From the NCBI RefSeq assembly GCF_030247185.1, contig NC_080572.1, positions 249,175,070 through 249,239,069 of the forward strand: a DNA stretch of 64,000 nt, read 5' to 3'. The notes under the pieces are model-generated. The model was given only the letters and a program-made list of their open reading frames with translations. It was not told the origin of the DNA and did not search any database. Within the stretch, counting starts at the first letter, position 1, and each line of letters starts with the position of its first letter. The position numbers were made by a program, and so were the translations under genes. This DNA comes from Malaya genurostris (lineage: Eukaryota; Arthropoda; Insecta; Diptera; Culicidae). Positions 23,797-33,828 of this stretch are shown piece by piece.

Positions 23797-24690
23797 GTGG
23801 TTCCTGAAGCCAACGCTTATTGTTGTGATCGCGTTGTTGTCAACAATATGTTAAGCTACGTTCATACCATTTTGATGCGCACAGTACACACTTAAACCGA
23901 GTTGTCAAGCTCGGCAAGTAAAATGCTGAGATAGATCGGCAACAGACAATTTTGCTAATTACTCAGTAATCAATATTATGTTATCCGAGATTCGTTTAGA
24001 TTTACTGATTTTTCAGCAAAGTGCTTGTTTTCATCGAGATTTGGCAAAATGTTGTACTGATCTCAAAGGTGACTAACAATTATCCTGAAATCAGTAAATG
24101 CGTTTACTGAAATTTCTAAATATGTGTTAGCTTTTACCGAAATTCGGTTAAACAACTGTCATCCTGTAAGTATAATAGCTACAAATTATTGTTGATTATT
24201 TATAGAAAGGAAATTTCGAATTCTACTTTCACTGTCGGGAAGTCATTATAAGATATGTTGAAGAATTTCAGCATGTCAACCAACATCTTCGACAATCGGC
24301 CTATAGTCCGAAGTACATATTTTACAATTGTACGTCCTCGGAACATGAGAATTCTAGTGTATATCTTTATCCCCAATTGAATGTTTTGCAATAAAAATAA
24401 ACAAATTATTTATTTCCTTTAATTGCTGAAGGCTCAGTAATTCATATATTTCACTACTTTGATTTTGCCGAACAGTCAGTCAACTTTTTGCAGACAATTA
24501 TGGTGATAACTGATATTTGTCAAATTTGAGATTACCGAGGCTTTTATCTTTTGTCGAGATGATTACCGGGTACTCGGCGGTGCAAATCTCGGTAATTATA
24601 TCGCCGAGATTCAGCGAAAAAAAAAATAAGTGTCTGATTTGTCTGATATTGAAAATCATAAATTTCTAAATCCACAACCGAGAATTCATA
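23797..24690 (+). repeat. Dispersed repeat X, copy 2, split by a MITE
   Basis: Positions 23797-23884 match 6117-6215. After the MITE at 23,885-24,636 the match resumes with the segment leading to aatcataaat near 24,655, as near 6,253. Copy 1 therefore acts as the empty site. Confidence 0.6.
23885..24636. mobile_element. TA-target MITE, family TACACACTT, copy 2
   Basis: It starts tacacacttaaaccg and ends near aaataagtgt, with the same accgag/ctcggtaa interior as 18,070-18,762. The right end is slightly damaged (gtgtctg in place of gtgtgta). It lies inside repeat X. Confidence 0.65.
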
Positions 24691-24728
24691 CGTCAAAGAA
24701 TTTTTAAATTATTTTACAGTGTTTTTTT

Positions 24729-24734
24729 TTTATT
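24729..24734 (-). promoter_or_regulatory. Polyadenylation signal of the LINE
   Basis: AATAAA on the minus strand directly before the A-run that ends the element. Confidence 0.6.
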
Positions 24735-25332
24735 CAATATTATAATATAATTTTAAGGCACACTGCTTAAGCTCTAAGATGCCAAGGGTATTTACTAATC
24801 TTAATTACGACTAACTTAAAACTAGAATAGTATCATTATGTAATGTAGCGGTAGCGGATTCTCGAGAAGCGATCGGTAGTGGCCGATGAATTGAATATTG
24901 CATGAGGGTCTTCCATATGCCGTTGGCGAAGATCCATGTTGGCCGCATCATTCGGTCCGTGTGGGTCTGCGGGAAACACCCCCAGGCTACGAAGGCCCGG
25001 CGGGTGGCCCGCGTGCTGGTTTTCGACTGGGGCGGCCTTCCGTGGACGATGATGGTGATGTTACGGAAGAGAATGAAAAAAAAAGTAAATATTGTGGAAA
25101 CGGGGTAAAAAGGGGATGTGGGAACAAAATGTTTGAAAACGATAAAGATCTAATTAGTTGCCATCGAGATGGTGAAGAGACAGGGAAGGGGTAACGAAAA
25201 AGTTAGTGACAAAAAAAGATCTTGTTAGTTCCAATGAAGATGGTGGACAGGGACGGGGATCGAGAGAATCGGGCGGATGTTAGTGTCGAACCTGTAGGTG
25301 GAGTTTATACTTTCTGAGCGAGGGATAACACA

Positions 25333-28300
25333 TTACACTTGTATATCAATGTGTTTAAGGTACTGGTATATGAGAAGCATATATAAACTATCCCGACTCG
25401 CCAACACATCCCGAACCGGAACCTCAGGCGGTCTACCTCGGGCCCTAAGGGATTCCAGTAGCTTCGACCTGGCGTCACGATACTCTACGCACGACCACAC
25501 GACATGCTCGATGTCCTGATAACCGTCGCCACAGGTGCAGAGACCGCTCTCCGCAAACCCAACACGCCGGAGATGTGCGTTGAAAGTGTAGTGATTTGAC
25601 ATGAGCCGCGACATAACACGAATGAAATCGCGACTCACGTTCATCCCCCTGAACCAAGGTTTCGTCGATACCCTAGGGATAATGGAATGTAGCCATCGTC
25701 CCAGTTCGCCATTGCTCCATGAAGTTTGCCAACTTTCGAGAGTTTTCTGACGAGAGATACTGAAAAATTCATTGAAGCAGATTGGTCTTTCATAAATATC
25801 ACCTTCTAATGCGCCCACCTTAGCCAATGAGTCTGCCTTTTCATTGCCTGGAATGGAACAATGCGAAGGGACCCAGACTAACGATATTAAATAAGACCGT
25901 TCAGATAAAGTTCGCAAGTGTTCCCGTATTTTCCCCAGGAAATATGGGGGATACTTTCCTGGCTTCATTGCCCGGAGAGCTTCTATTGAGCTTAGACTGT
26001 CCGTGACAATGTAGTAATGGTCTTTGGGCAAGGTTTCAATGATCTCAAGGGTGTACTGAATAGCAGCTAATTCTGCGACGTAAACTGAAGCCGGATCATT
26101 GAGTTTGTGAGAAGCGGTGATGTTTTGATTGAAGATGCCGAAGCCTGTGGACCTGTTGATGTTTGAACCGTCAGTGTAAAACACCTTTTCACAGTTGACT
26201 GTTCTAAATTTATTATAAAAAATATTTGGGGCCACTTGAGGGCGCACGTGATCCGGGATTCCACGAATTTCTTCTCTCATGGATGTGTCGAAAAACACAG
26301 TAGAATCAGAAGTATCCAAGAAATGAGCACGATTGGAAACAAACGAAGAAGGATTAATATTCTGAGCCAGGTAATCAAAATACAAGGACATAAAACGGGT
26401 CTGAGAATTGAGCTCGACAAGCCTTTCGAAGTTTTCAATCACCATCGGATTCAAGATGTCGCATCGGATTAGCAATCGATATGAGAGATCCCAGAATCGG
26501 TTTTTCAACGGTAAGACGCCCGCGAGCACTTCGAGACTCATCGTATGAGTCGACTGCATGCAACCTAAGGCAATACGCAAACAACGATACTGAATTCTTT
26601 CCAGCTTGATGAAATGAGTGTTCGCCGCGGATCGGAAGCAAAAGCATCCGTATTCCATCACGGACAATATCGTTGTTTGGTATAACCTGATCAGGTCTCC
26701 TGGGTGGGCACCCCACCATGATCCGGTTATTGTACGAAGAAAATTGATTCTCTGTTGGCATTTTTGTTTCAGATACCTAATGTGACATCCCCAGGTGCCT
26801 TTGGAGTCGAACCAGACCCCGAGATATTTAAATGTGAAGACCTGAGCTATGGTTTCACCCCCTAGTTGAAGCTGTAATTGTGCTGGTTCTCGCTTCCTTG
26901 AAAATACAACCAGCTCAGTTTTCTCCGTGGAGAACTCGATACCCATTTGAAGAGCCCATGTCGACAAGTTGTCGAGGGTATCTTGCAATGGTCCTTGGAG
27001 ATCGGCAGCTTTGGGTCCTATAATAGACACAACGCTGTCGTCGGCAAGTTGTCTTAGCGTGCAAGATGTGTTGATACATTCATCGATATTACTTACGTAA
27101 AAATTGTATAAAAGGGGGCTTAAGCATGAGCCCTGAGGAAGACCCATGTAACTGAATCGTATTGTCGACAAATCACCATGCGCGAAATACATGTATTTCT
27201 CGGACAACAGATTATACAAAAAGTTATTCAAAATTGGTGAAAGACCATGCTGATGCAACTTCTCAGATAGGATGTTTATGGAAACTGAATCAAAAGCCCC
27301 CTTGATGTCTAGGAAAACTGACGCCATTTGTTCTTTACGAGCAAATGCCATTTGAATTTCGGTTGAGAGCAACGCAAGACAATCGTTCGTTCCTTTGCCC
27401 CTGCGGAAGCCGAATTGTGTATCTGAAAGTAAGCCATTAGTCTCGACCCAATTGTCTAGACGAAACAGAATCATTTTTTCGAACAATTTCCGGATACAGG
27501 AAAGCATAGCAATCGGCCGATACGAATTGTGATCGGAGGCTGGTTTCCCTGGTTTTTGAATGGCAATAACTCTTACTTGTCTCCAGTCATGTGGGACAAT
27601 ATTATCCTCAAGAAGCCTATTGAATAAATTCAATAAGCGCCTTTTGGCAGAGTCAGGCAAATTTTTCAACAAGTTGAATTTGATTTTGTCTAACCCCGGA
27701 GATTTATTGTTACACGATAAAAGCGCAAGTGAGAACTCGACCATCGAAAAAGGTGTTTCGTTTCTGTTTGATGAAGCGACGCGCATGATTGCCTGTTCCG
27801 GAACAGAGTCAGGACATACTTTTTTAGCGAAATCGAATATCCAGCGGTTAGAATATTCCTCGCTTTCGTTTGTGGTGTTTTTGTTGCGCATTCGTCGGGC
27901 TGTATTCCAAAGAGTGCTCATTGATGTTTCTCTCGATAATCCGTCTACGAATCGACGCCAATAACCGCTTTTCTTCGCTTTAATCAAGCTTTTCATTTTA
28001 GCGTCTAATGCCGCGTAGTTTCTAAAATTATCAGGTGTTCCGTTTTTCCTAAACTCGACAAATGATAAAGTTCTCTCCGCGTTTAATTCTGAGCACTCTT
28101 TGTCCCACCACGGGTTGGGGGGACGGATGTTAGTTTTCGCGCCGGGTACACGTTTCGTCTGAGCTTGAGTCGCGGTGTCGAGAATCAAGCCAGCCAAAAA
28201 CGTGTACTCTTCCTCCGGAGGAAGTTCTTGTGTTGTTTCTAGATTCTCAGATATCAAATTTGCGTAGCATTTCCAATCAATGTTTCGTGTGAGGTCATAC

Positions 28301-29013
28301 GAAACATTGATTGTTTCCGATGGTCTTAATCCGGTGGCGATTGAAATTACGATAGGCAGATGATCGCTACCGTGGGGATCAGGGATTACCTTCCACGTGC
28401 AATCCAACCGTAGCGATGTCGAGCAAAGGGATAAGTCTAGCGCACTTGGTCTTGCTGGTGGTGCAGGAATTCGTGTCATTTCTCCCGTATTCAAGATTGT
28501 CATATTGAAGTTGTCGCAGATATCATGGATCATAGTTGATCTGTTATCGTCGTGAAGACAGCCCCATCCCGTACCGTGTGAGTTAAAGTCTCCTAAAACC
28601 AACGTCGGTGCGGGAAGAAGCTCTATGATATCATTGAGCCGCCGATGCCCAACCGAGGCTCTTGGGGGAATGTAGATGGAAGCAATGCAAAGGTCCTTGC
28701 CTTTGATTGTAACATGACATGCGACAACTTCAATACCTGGTATCGAGGGGAGGTTAATGCGATAGAAAGAATAGCACTTTTTGATCCCCAAAAGTACTCC
28801 TCCATAGGAATCATCTCGATCCAGACGAATAATGTTAAAATCGTGGAGGTTTAAGGGTATTTCAGAAGTTAGCCAAGTTTCGCACAATGCAAATGCGTCA
28901 CATTTCAGATTATTTACTAGAAATTTGAAAGGATCTATTTTTGGGATGATACTTCTACAATTCCACTGTATAACAGTGATTGTATCCGTGACCTCGGTGG
29001 GTGTCTTAGCCAT
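25333..29013 (-). CDS. LINE ORF2: endonuclease, reverse transcriptase, RNase H
   Basis: 1226 residues with no interruption. The N-terminus is an exonuclease-endonuclease-phosphatase domain (VIQWNCRSI, ALCETWL, LGDFNSHGTGWG, SDHLPIVI). The reverse transcriptase follows in the middle third, with YRPIAMLSC, FLDIKGAFDS, the LPQGSCLSPLLYN motif and a catalytic LADD box. An RNase H domain is near residues 930-1070, with its acidic residues in FYTDGSN, VAELAA, VTDSLSS and GNEKADSLA. A C-terminal CTCGDGYQDIEHVVWSC completes the I-clade layout. The start ATGGCTAA overlaps the ORF1 stop, so translation probably relies on re-initiation. All catalytic residues that can be seen are present, so this copy may still make an active enzyme. 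Confidence 0.95.
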   Translation of the reverse strand: MAKTPTEVTDTITVIQWNCRSIIPKIDPFKFLVNNLKCDAFALCETWLTSEIPLNLHDFNIIRLDRDDSYGGVLLGIKKCYSFYRINLPSIPGIEVVACHVTIKGKDLCIASIYIPPRASVGHRRLNDIIELLPAPTLVLGDFNSHGTGWGCLHDDNRSTMIHDICDNFNMTILNTGEMTRIPAPPARPSALDLSLCSTSLRLDCTWKVIPDPHGSDHLPIVISIATGLRPSETINVSYDLTRNIDWKCYANLISENLETTQELPPEEEYTFLAGLILDTATQAQTKRVPGAKTNIRPPNPWWDKECSELNAERTLSFVEFRKNGTPDNFRNYAALDAKMKSLIKAKKSGYWRRFVDGLSRETSMSTLWNTARRMRNKNTTNESEEYSNRWIFDFAKKVCPDSVPEQAIMRVASSNRNETPFSMVEFSLALLSCNNKSPGLDKIKFNLLKNLPDSAKRRLLNLFNRLLEDNIVPHDWRQVRVIAIQKPGKPASDHNSYRPIAMLSCIRKLFEKMILFRLDNWVETNGLLSDTQFGFRRGKGTNDCLALLSTEIQMAFARKEQMASVFLDIKGAFDSVSINILSEKLHQHGLSPILNNFLYNLLSEKYMYFAHGDLSTIRFSYMGLPQGSCLSPLLYNFYVSNIDECINTSCTLRQLADDSVVSIIGPKAADLQGPLQDTLDNLSTWALQMGIEFSTEKTELVVFSRKREPAQLQLQLGGETIAQVFTFKYLGVWFDSKGTWGCHIRYLKQKCQQRINFLRTITGSWWGAHPGDLIRLYQTTILSVMEYGCFCFRSAANTHFIKLERIQYRCLRIALGCMQSTHTMSLEVLAGVLPLKNRFWDLSYRLLIRCDILNPMVIENFERLVELNSQTRFMSLYFDYLAQNINPSSFVSNRAHFLDTSDSTVFFDTSMREEIRGIPDHVRPQVAPNIFYNKFRTVNCEKVFYTDGSNINRSTGFGIFNQNITASHKLNDPASVYVAELAAIQYTLEIIETLPKDHYYIVTDSLSSIEALRAMKPGKYPPYFLGKIREHLRTLSERSYLISLVWVPSHCSIPGNEKADSLAKVGALEGDIYERPICFNEFFSISRQKTLESWQTSWSNGELGRWLHSIIPRVSTKPWFRGMNVSRDFIRVMSRLMSNHYTFNAHLRRVGFAESGLCTCGDGYQDIEHVVWSCVEYRDARSKLLESLRARGRPPEVPVRDVLASRDSLYMLLIYQYLKHIDIQV

Positions 29014-30189
29014 CGAAGGATACGATCGCTGAAAGAAGGGGCCATTTTGCAGTCAACTGCTTCAAGAATGTTTTAACTGTAGGAATAAAAGCCATTATCA
29101 GGCTTTTAAGAGGTTCAGAAATATTGAAAGTGGACATGATCCAGTCCACAATATCAGAGAATTTAACAAACCCAGTATTTGGTAAATTTTCTGACTGATC
29201 TTTAGGGACTTTCGGGGGTTTTGAAGTCCCAGGAAGTGATGGAAATTCTTGCTCGGAATTTAATTTTCCAAGGCCTGGAGCTTTTCTCTCTGGTTTTTTG
29301 CCATCACTACCAGTTGTTGTAATTTTTCGAGACCCATCAGAGGACATCTTCGAACCCTTACTAGGGAGCTTTTGAAAAGATTTATTTCTTCTCTTTCTGT
29401 ATGATGAGCTAAGAGGGACAGCCGAAGATGTACCTTCGAGGGGGTCATCATATTCGCTCTCGTCAGTTGCCAAACAAGCGTACAGGTTTACTGGAGGCGT
29501 AGCACTCTTCAACATTTCAGCAAAAGAACGCTTTGAATGTTGCTTAAGTGAACGCCTCATCTTATCCTGGCGCAATTTGTACGCGGGACAATCAGAGAGG
29601 TCATGCGGCCCCTCCTTACAGTAGAGACACTTTTCATTGTCTCCACTGCAGGAGTTATCCGCATGACTCCCTCCACACTTTATACACCGGGATTTATTGC
29701 AACAATGGGATGCTGTATGTCCCAATTGTTTGCAATTAGTGCAGTTCATGACCCGCGGCACAAAAAGGCGAACAGGTAAACGAATTCGGTCCAGGAGGAC
29801 GTAGTTAGGCAAAGCCGAGCCAACGAAAGTCACCCGATACGAGTCTGATGGGATATAGGACTTAGTGCCATCCTCAGCGGTCGATACTGAACGCAATTGC
29901 TTGCAGTCCAGTATCTTAACGTTCTTGAGTAAGGGGTTTTTAAAACCGCCTGCCCCATGCTTAAGAACGTCCTCGCAAGTCAGACTCGGATCGGTGATCA
30001 CGCCGTCTATCTCGACTTCGCGAGCTGGTACGTATACGCGATACTCCCGCGTGAAATGCTCATTTTGAACGATCTCATTAGCCTGTTTTGCACTGGCTAA
30101 CAAGACCCTAAGCTTGTCCGGGCGTACTTTTTCAATTTTGTCGTGAATACGACTTACTTTACTATGGGGTGCCTTTTCAAAATTTACCC

Positions 30190-32105
30190 TCTGAGAGAGT
30201 GATAAGTTTTTGATCGTGAATATCTATTGTTGTATCTAATGAATCAACATAATTCTTGCGACATGCCATCGGAAATATGATCACAATTTTATGATAAAAT
30301 TTTCAGTTTTGTGACATAGTCTCAAATAATTCAAAATTAAACTTTTCTGAAATGTTTGGTATAAACGAGTATCAAAGAGGATAATTCATAAGGCGCGTTT
30401 GCCTTTCTCGTATTTTTAAAGCTCATAGCTCAGTGATCTGTGAAAAGATTTATATAATCTAACTACCAATAGAATCGAATTTTTTCAATTTAAACGTGTA
30501 TAGCAAAAGCATTGAAGTATTTCAATAGTACACTATTGAAAAACCTGTCTCATTTGATCCATGTCAACACCAGCCAATCAGAACGCGTTCTAAGGAAGAG
30601 AACAAAATATCTGATGCTGTACAACAAATCGTCCGGGAAAAATGTTCCGAAAAGTGGTGAATATCGCAGTGAGTTCCTCAATTTGGTCCTTGTGAATGCT
30701 AGAAACGAATCCCTACAACATATTGATAGTTTCTTTCAATGAATTATGCAAATCCGAAATGAAATAATCGACATTAAAATTCTGTATGCGGCTATTTTTA
30801 TAGCCGTTAGGACCGCCCATTAGTGAAAAAGCTACAAACGAAATCACATAAAAGGGAATCTCTTAACAAAAATTCAATCAGTTTGGATTCTATCGCCACT
30901 GCGAGCAGATGTGTTTTGTGTCGTCTGCACAGCTAGTTTCGCTTTCGACAAGAGCGATTACGTCACAGCTGCCGGTGGAGAGCATTGCATAAAATCAGCC
31001 GTTCTAATGACTCTAAAAGTTTTCTAAAGAACTATTAGGATTTGTTGTTCGCAAATCGTAGGGAAATATCCTCAGTTTACTGCAAATCAAGAACAGTTTG
31101 CTTAAATTTGTGCACTTTTCGCTGTGTGAAATTCACAGTAATCGAGATCAAGTGAAGCCTTTTTTCGCGAAAAATGTTCCAGAGTTTAATGTCGTAGAGA
31201 ATTACGCAATTTGACTCTTCTGAATGCTGGAAACGAATCCCTACAGCATATTGATAGTTTCTTTCAATAAATTATGCAAATCCGAAATGATATAATCGAC
31301 ATTAAAATTCTGTATGCGGCTATTTTTATAGCCGTTAGGACCGCCCATTAGTGAAAAGGCTACAAACGAAAACAGGTAGAAACAAGCCTCTCAACAAAAC
31401 TTGAATTAGTTTGGATTGTATCGCCACTGCGAGCAGATGTGTTTTGTGTCGTCTGGACAATTAGTTTCGCTTTCGACAAGAGCGATTACGTCACAGCTGC
31501 CAGTCATTAGCATTGGTGAAAAAACAACGGTGGAGAGCATTGCACAAAATCAGCCGTTCTAATGGCTCTAAAAGTTTTCAAAAGAACTATTAGGATTTGT
31601 TGTTCGCAAATCGTAGGGAAATATCCTCAGTTTACTGCAAATCTAGAACAGTTTGGTTAGATTTGTGCACATTTCGCTGTGTGAAACTCACAGTAAACGA
31701 GATCAAGTGAAGCCTTCTTTGTTTTTGCGAAAAATGTTCCAGAGTTTAATGTCGTAGATAATTACGCAATTTGACCTTTCTGAATGCTAGAAACGAGTCC
31801 CTTCAGCATATTGATAGTTTGTTTCAATAAATTATGCAAATCTGATATGAAATAATCAACATTAAAATTCTGAATGCGGCTATTTTTATAGCCGTTAGGA
31901 CCGCCCATTAGTGAAAAAGCTACAAACGAAATCAGGTAGAAACAAGCCTCTCAACAAAAAGTGAAGCCTTCTTTGTTTTTGCGAAAAATGTGCAAAGGGG
32001 AATGCTTGCATAATTCATACAATTGATCAACTAATTGATATTCGGAAGTGTTAAGGAACATGTCAGTTGTTTTCGTATTCACGACATCCAGTTATGTCTC
32101 TGACA
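30190..32105. mobile_element. 1.9-kb non-autonomous element with internal tandem repeats
   Basis: It is bounded by ttaccc at 30184-30189 and 32106-32111; allowing one mismatch the duplication is 8 bp (ttaccctc / ttacccac). With the 8-bp reading, the ends are tgagagagtgataag and, inverted, tgtcagagacataac, a weak terminal inverted repeat. The interior codes for nothing. Most of it is a tandem repeat (see 30630-31990). The limits are supported by the restored LINE ORF1 frame. The superfamily is not recognised. Confidence 0.75.
30630..31990. repeat. 530-560 bp tandem repeat array
   Basis: The landmark gcggctatttttatagccg occurs at 30788, 31316 and 31876, so the unit is 528 then 560 bp. The second is longer by a short insertion (cattagcattggtgaaaa region). 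The first copy is 5'-partial and the third has lost most of its second half. Every unit carries the perfect hairpin ggctatttttatagcc followed by gttaggaccgcccattagtg. Confidence 0.9.
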
Positions 32106-33106
32106 TTACCCACCCGCCTTTTTTTTGTACGGTATTGTATCGCGAGGACAGGTCTTCAGAAAGTCTTAGAAGATTCAATTTTTTACCGTTGGCTTTGGTC
32201 CGGATGTAAACCGCATACGGTCCGGCCGGGAGTGCAAGTCCATCGGGATAATTTTTTACACGAGATATTTGGCTATAAGATGATTCCATTTTGTCATCTG
32301 GAGGGAGGTCAGGCAATTCTGTGCCTTCTGTCATGGCACGGAAATGTGTCCGTGCGGGTAAATATTGGAGGACAAATGTAGTGGTATTGAAGAACAGGGG
32401 GAAAAAAAAAAGGCAAAAATACTTAGCTTTAGCTCTCAAAGGGTGAACGGCAGACAAGGCCCGGTCCTAGGCAATCGGTGGATATTCCTGATCAATAAAG
32501 TGCAAAAAACCTCCTAGAGGAAAAAGCACTTTTTTGCAGTCTCTTTCTGCACTGTACAATGGAATCTTATACGTTTTTTCACTATACACTGTCCAATGTA
32601 TTTGTTAACAATATAGCAGCAGCGCCCAGCTGGGCGCTGGCTAACGGTACCACACAGTGCTTCTTTACACAACTCACAATTGACCTTGAAGACGGATTAA
32701 TTCGAACTATCACTCGACCGCACTGATTCAGACAATAGAATACGAAATGACCTTGAAAGCGGAATAAAACAATTTACCGCACCACTGGAGAAACACGAAC
32801 TTGCGTCCGATCAGCCCGATAGTTGCAGTGGAACTGATTTTACAGTGTTAGTATTATCCAAAACTGTTGAAATTTTCTTGCATTCAATATGAATATAGTT
32901 CAAGCTTTGTGTCCCTGTACAACCGTTAATTTGACTATTAATATTGATTTGCCATCGATGAGCAGCAATGTCAAGGAGAAAAAAGTACTTCCATTAATCG
33001 TTTAACGGTATTTGAATTGAGTATAACTTGGAATCCTTTTAATGAAATTTAAGTTATTAGGTGACAGTACCGCTTGTACGAATTAATGGGCCCGAGGGTA
33101 GGATTT

Positions 33107-33262
33107 CTTTCTTTTTTGATTACAGAGGTTTTAACATTGTGGCTATTCACCTCTTCGGGCCAGAAAAGTTTTCTGACCCTATGGGCGGGGTTGGGAAACG
33201 AACCCAGGTGGGCAGCGTGAAAAGCATCGAGTTACCCATCACGCTATACTCGTTCCCCAACT
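33107..33262 (-). mobile_element. tRNA-derived SINE (family B)
   Basis: On the minus strand: ttggggaacgagtatagcg, then a box B ggttcgtttcccaac, then cccatagggtcagaaaac and an A-rich tail. Imperfect 12-bp target duplications agggtaggattt (33095-33106) and agggcaagattt (33263-33274) flank it. It is the same family as 55,538-55,691. The layout fits Feilai-like mosquito SINEs; the name is not confirmed. Confidence 0.8.
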
Positions 33263-33399
33263 AGGGCAAGATTTATTTGTGTATCCATAACTAACAGAAT
33301 GACCTTTTTTATTAGTGGGTCCCGTTAAGGGCCCCTCGGACCATGGACCCGGAAGGACGTGGGGGATTTTCAAAAAAAAAATACAAAAAAATTGAGATA

Positions 33400-33828
33400 A
33401 TTGATGAAATCTTTATTGGAATCGATATATCGATCAATATAATTTAATGTTCAATTTTGGTACACTCTCTCTAACATATCGAATAATGCCACCGGCCCAT
33501 AATCCACACCAAATAATGGGATTTTTTGGGATGCATTGGTAGCTCTTGCAATGTTTCTGGCCGGTGTTCACTTCAAATGCGGTAATTTTGCTTGTTGACG
33601 TAGCTATTCAACCAGAAATGAGCTTCGTTGCTTCGATAAAAAAGTGGATCTTCCTCCAATTTTGCCAGTGCTCATTCACCAATGTTGTTTGTTCGTAAGT
33701 TGTTCGATTCATGATTGAATTATAGACCAAACTGAGCAAGTTTTACAATGACACAATACACGATTCATGTGTGATCTGTCAGAAACAGTGTTCCCAAAGA
33801 TATACCAGAAAAAAATCACCCTTTTAGT
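33400..33828 (-). pseudogene. Internally deleted mariner-like element
   Basis: It matches the element at 38,126-38,966, but a middle block is missing: the sequence jumps from the catatcgaata side straight to atgccaccggcccataatcc. The minus strand still encodes a scrambled VWCGLWAGG-type segment. It ends with aaaatcaccctttt. Non-autonomous and dead. Confidence 0.65.

Larger units (their letters stand above)
29006..32334 (-). pseudogene. LINE ORF1 (RNA-binding, three CCHC knuckles), split by an insertion
   Basis: The C-terminal part, 30187 to 29006, is open and ends SFDG. It holds three zinc knuckles in a row: CTNCKQLGHTASHC, CIKCGGSHADNSC and CLYCKEGPHDLSDC. The N-terminal part is at 32334 to 32107, probably starting MTEGTELPDLPPDDK and containing PAGPYAVYIRTKANGKK. 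The 1,916-bp element at 30190-32105 with a 6-bp duplication lies between. Both halves meet in the same frame at a Val-Asn joint if the insertion and one duplication are removed, for a protein of about 468 residues, normal for this clade. As it stands, translation from the first half ends four codons into the insertion. An upstream in-frame ATG at 32457 is probably in the 5' UTR. Confidence 0.85.
24724..32836 (-). mobile_element. Full-length I-clade LINE retrotransposon
   Basis: A 13-bp target duplication attttacagtgtt occurs at 24711-24723 and 32837-32849. On the minus strand the element starts CAGTTCCACTGCAAC at 32,836, close to the start recalled for the Drosophila I factor (CAGTACCACTTCAAC). 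It ends in GAATAAA plus an A-run at 24,724. Without the 1,922 bp added at 30184-32105 it is 6,191 bp long. It carries a 5' UTR of about 500 bp, ORF1, ORF2 overlapping ORF1 by 8 bp, and a 3' UTR of about 600 bp. Two more 3' ends of the same family are at 44,312 and 57,590. Confidence 0.92.

Noticed and set aside
30104..30240. 5' truncation of the LINE within ORF1
   Set aside because: First suspected because ORF1 has no ATG here; rejected once the missing N-terminal part was found at 32,107-32,334, together with a 13-bp target duplication enclosing both parts.
32092..32457. A separate 121-residue gene
   Set aside because: Its sequence is the N-terminal part of the LINE ORF1, in the right orientation and place; the last four codons are in the inserted element.
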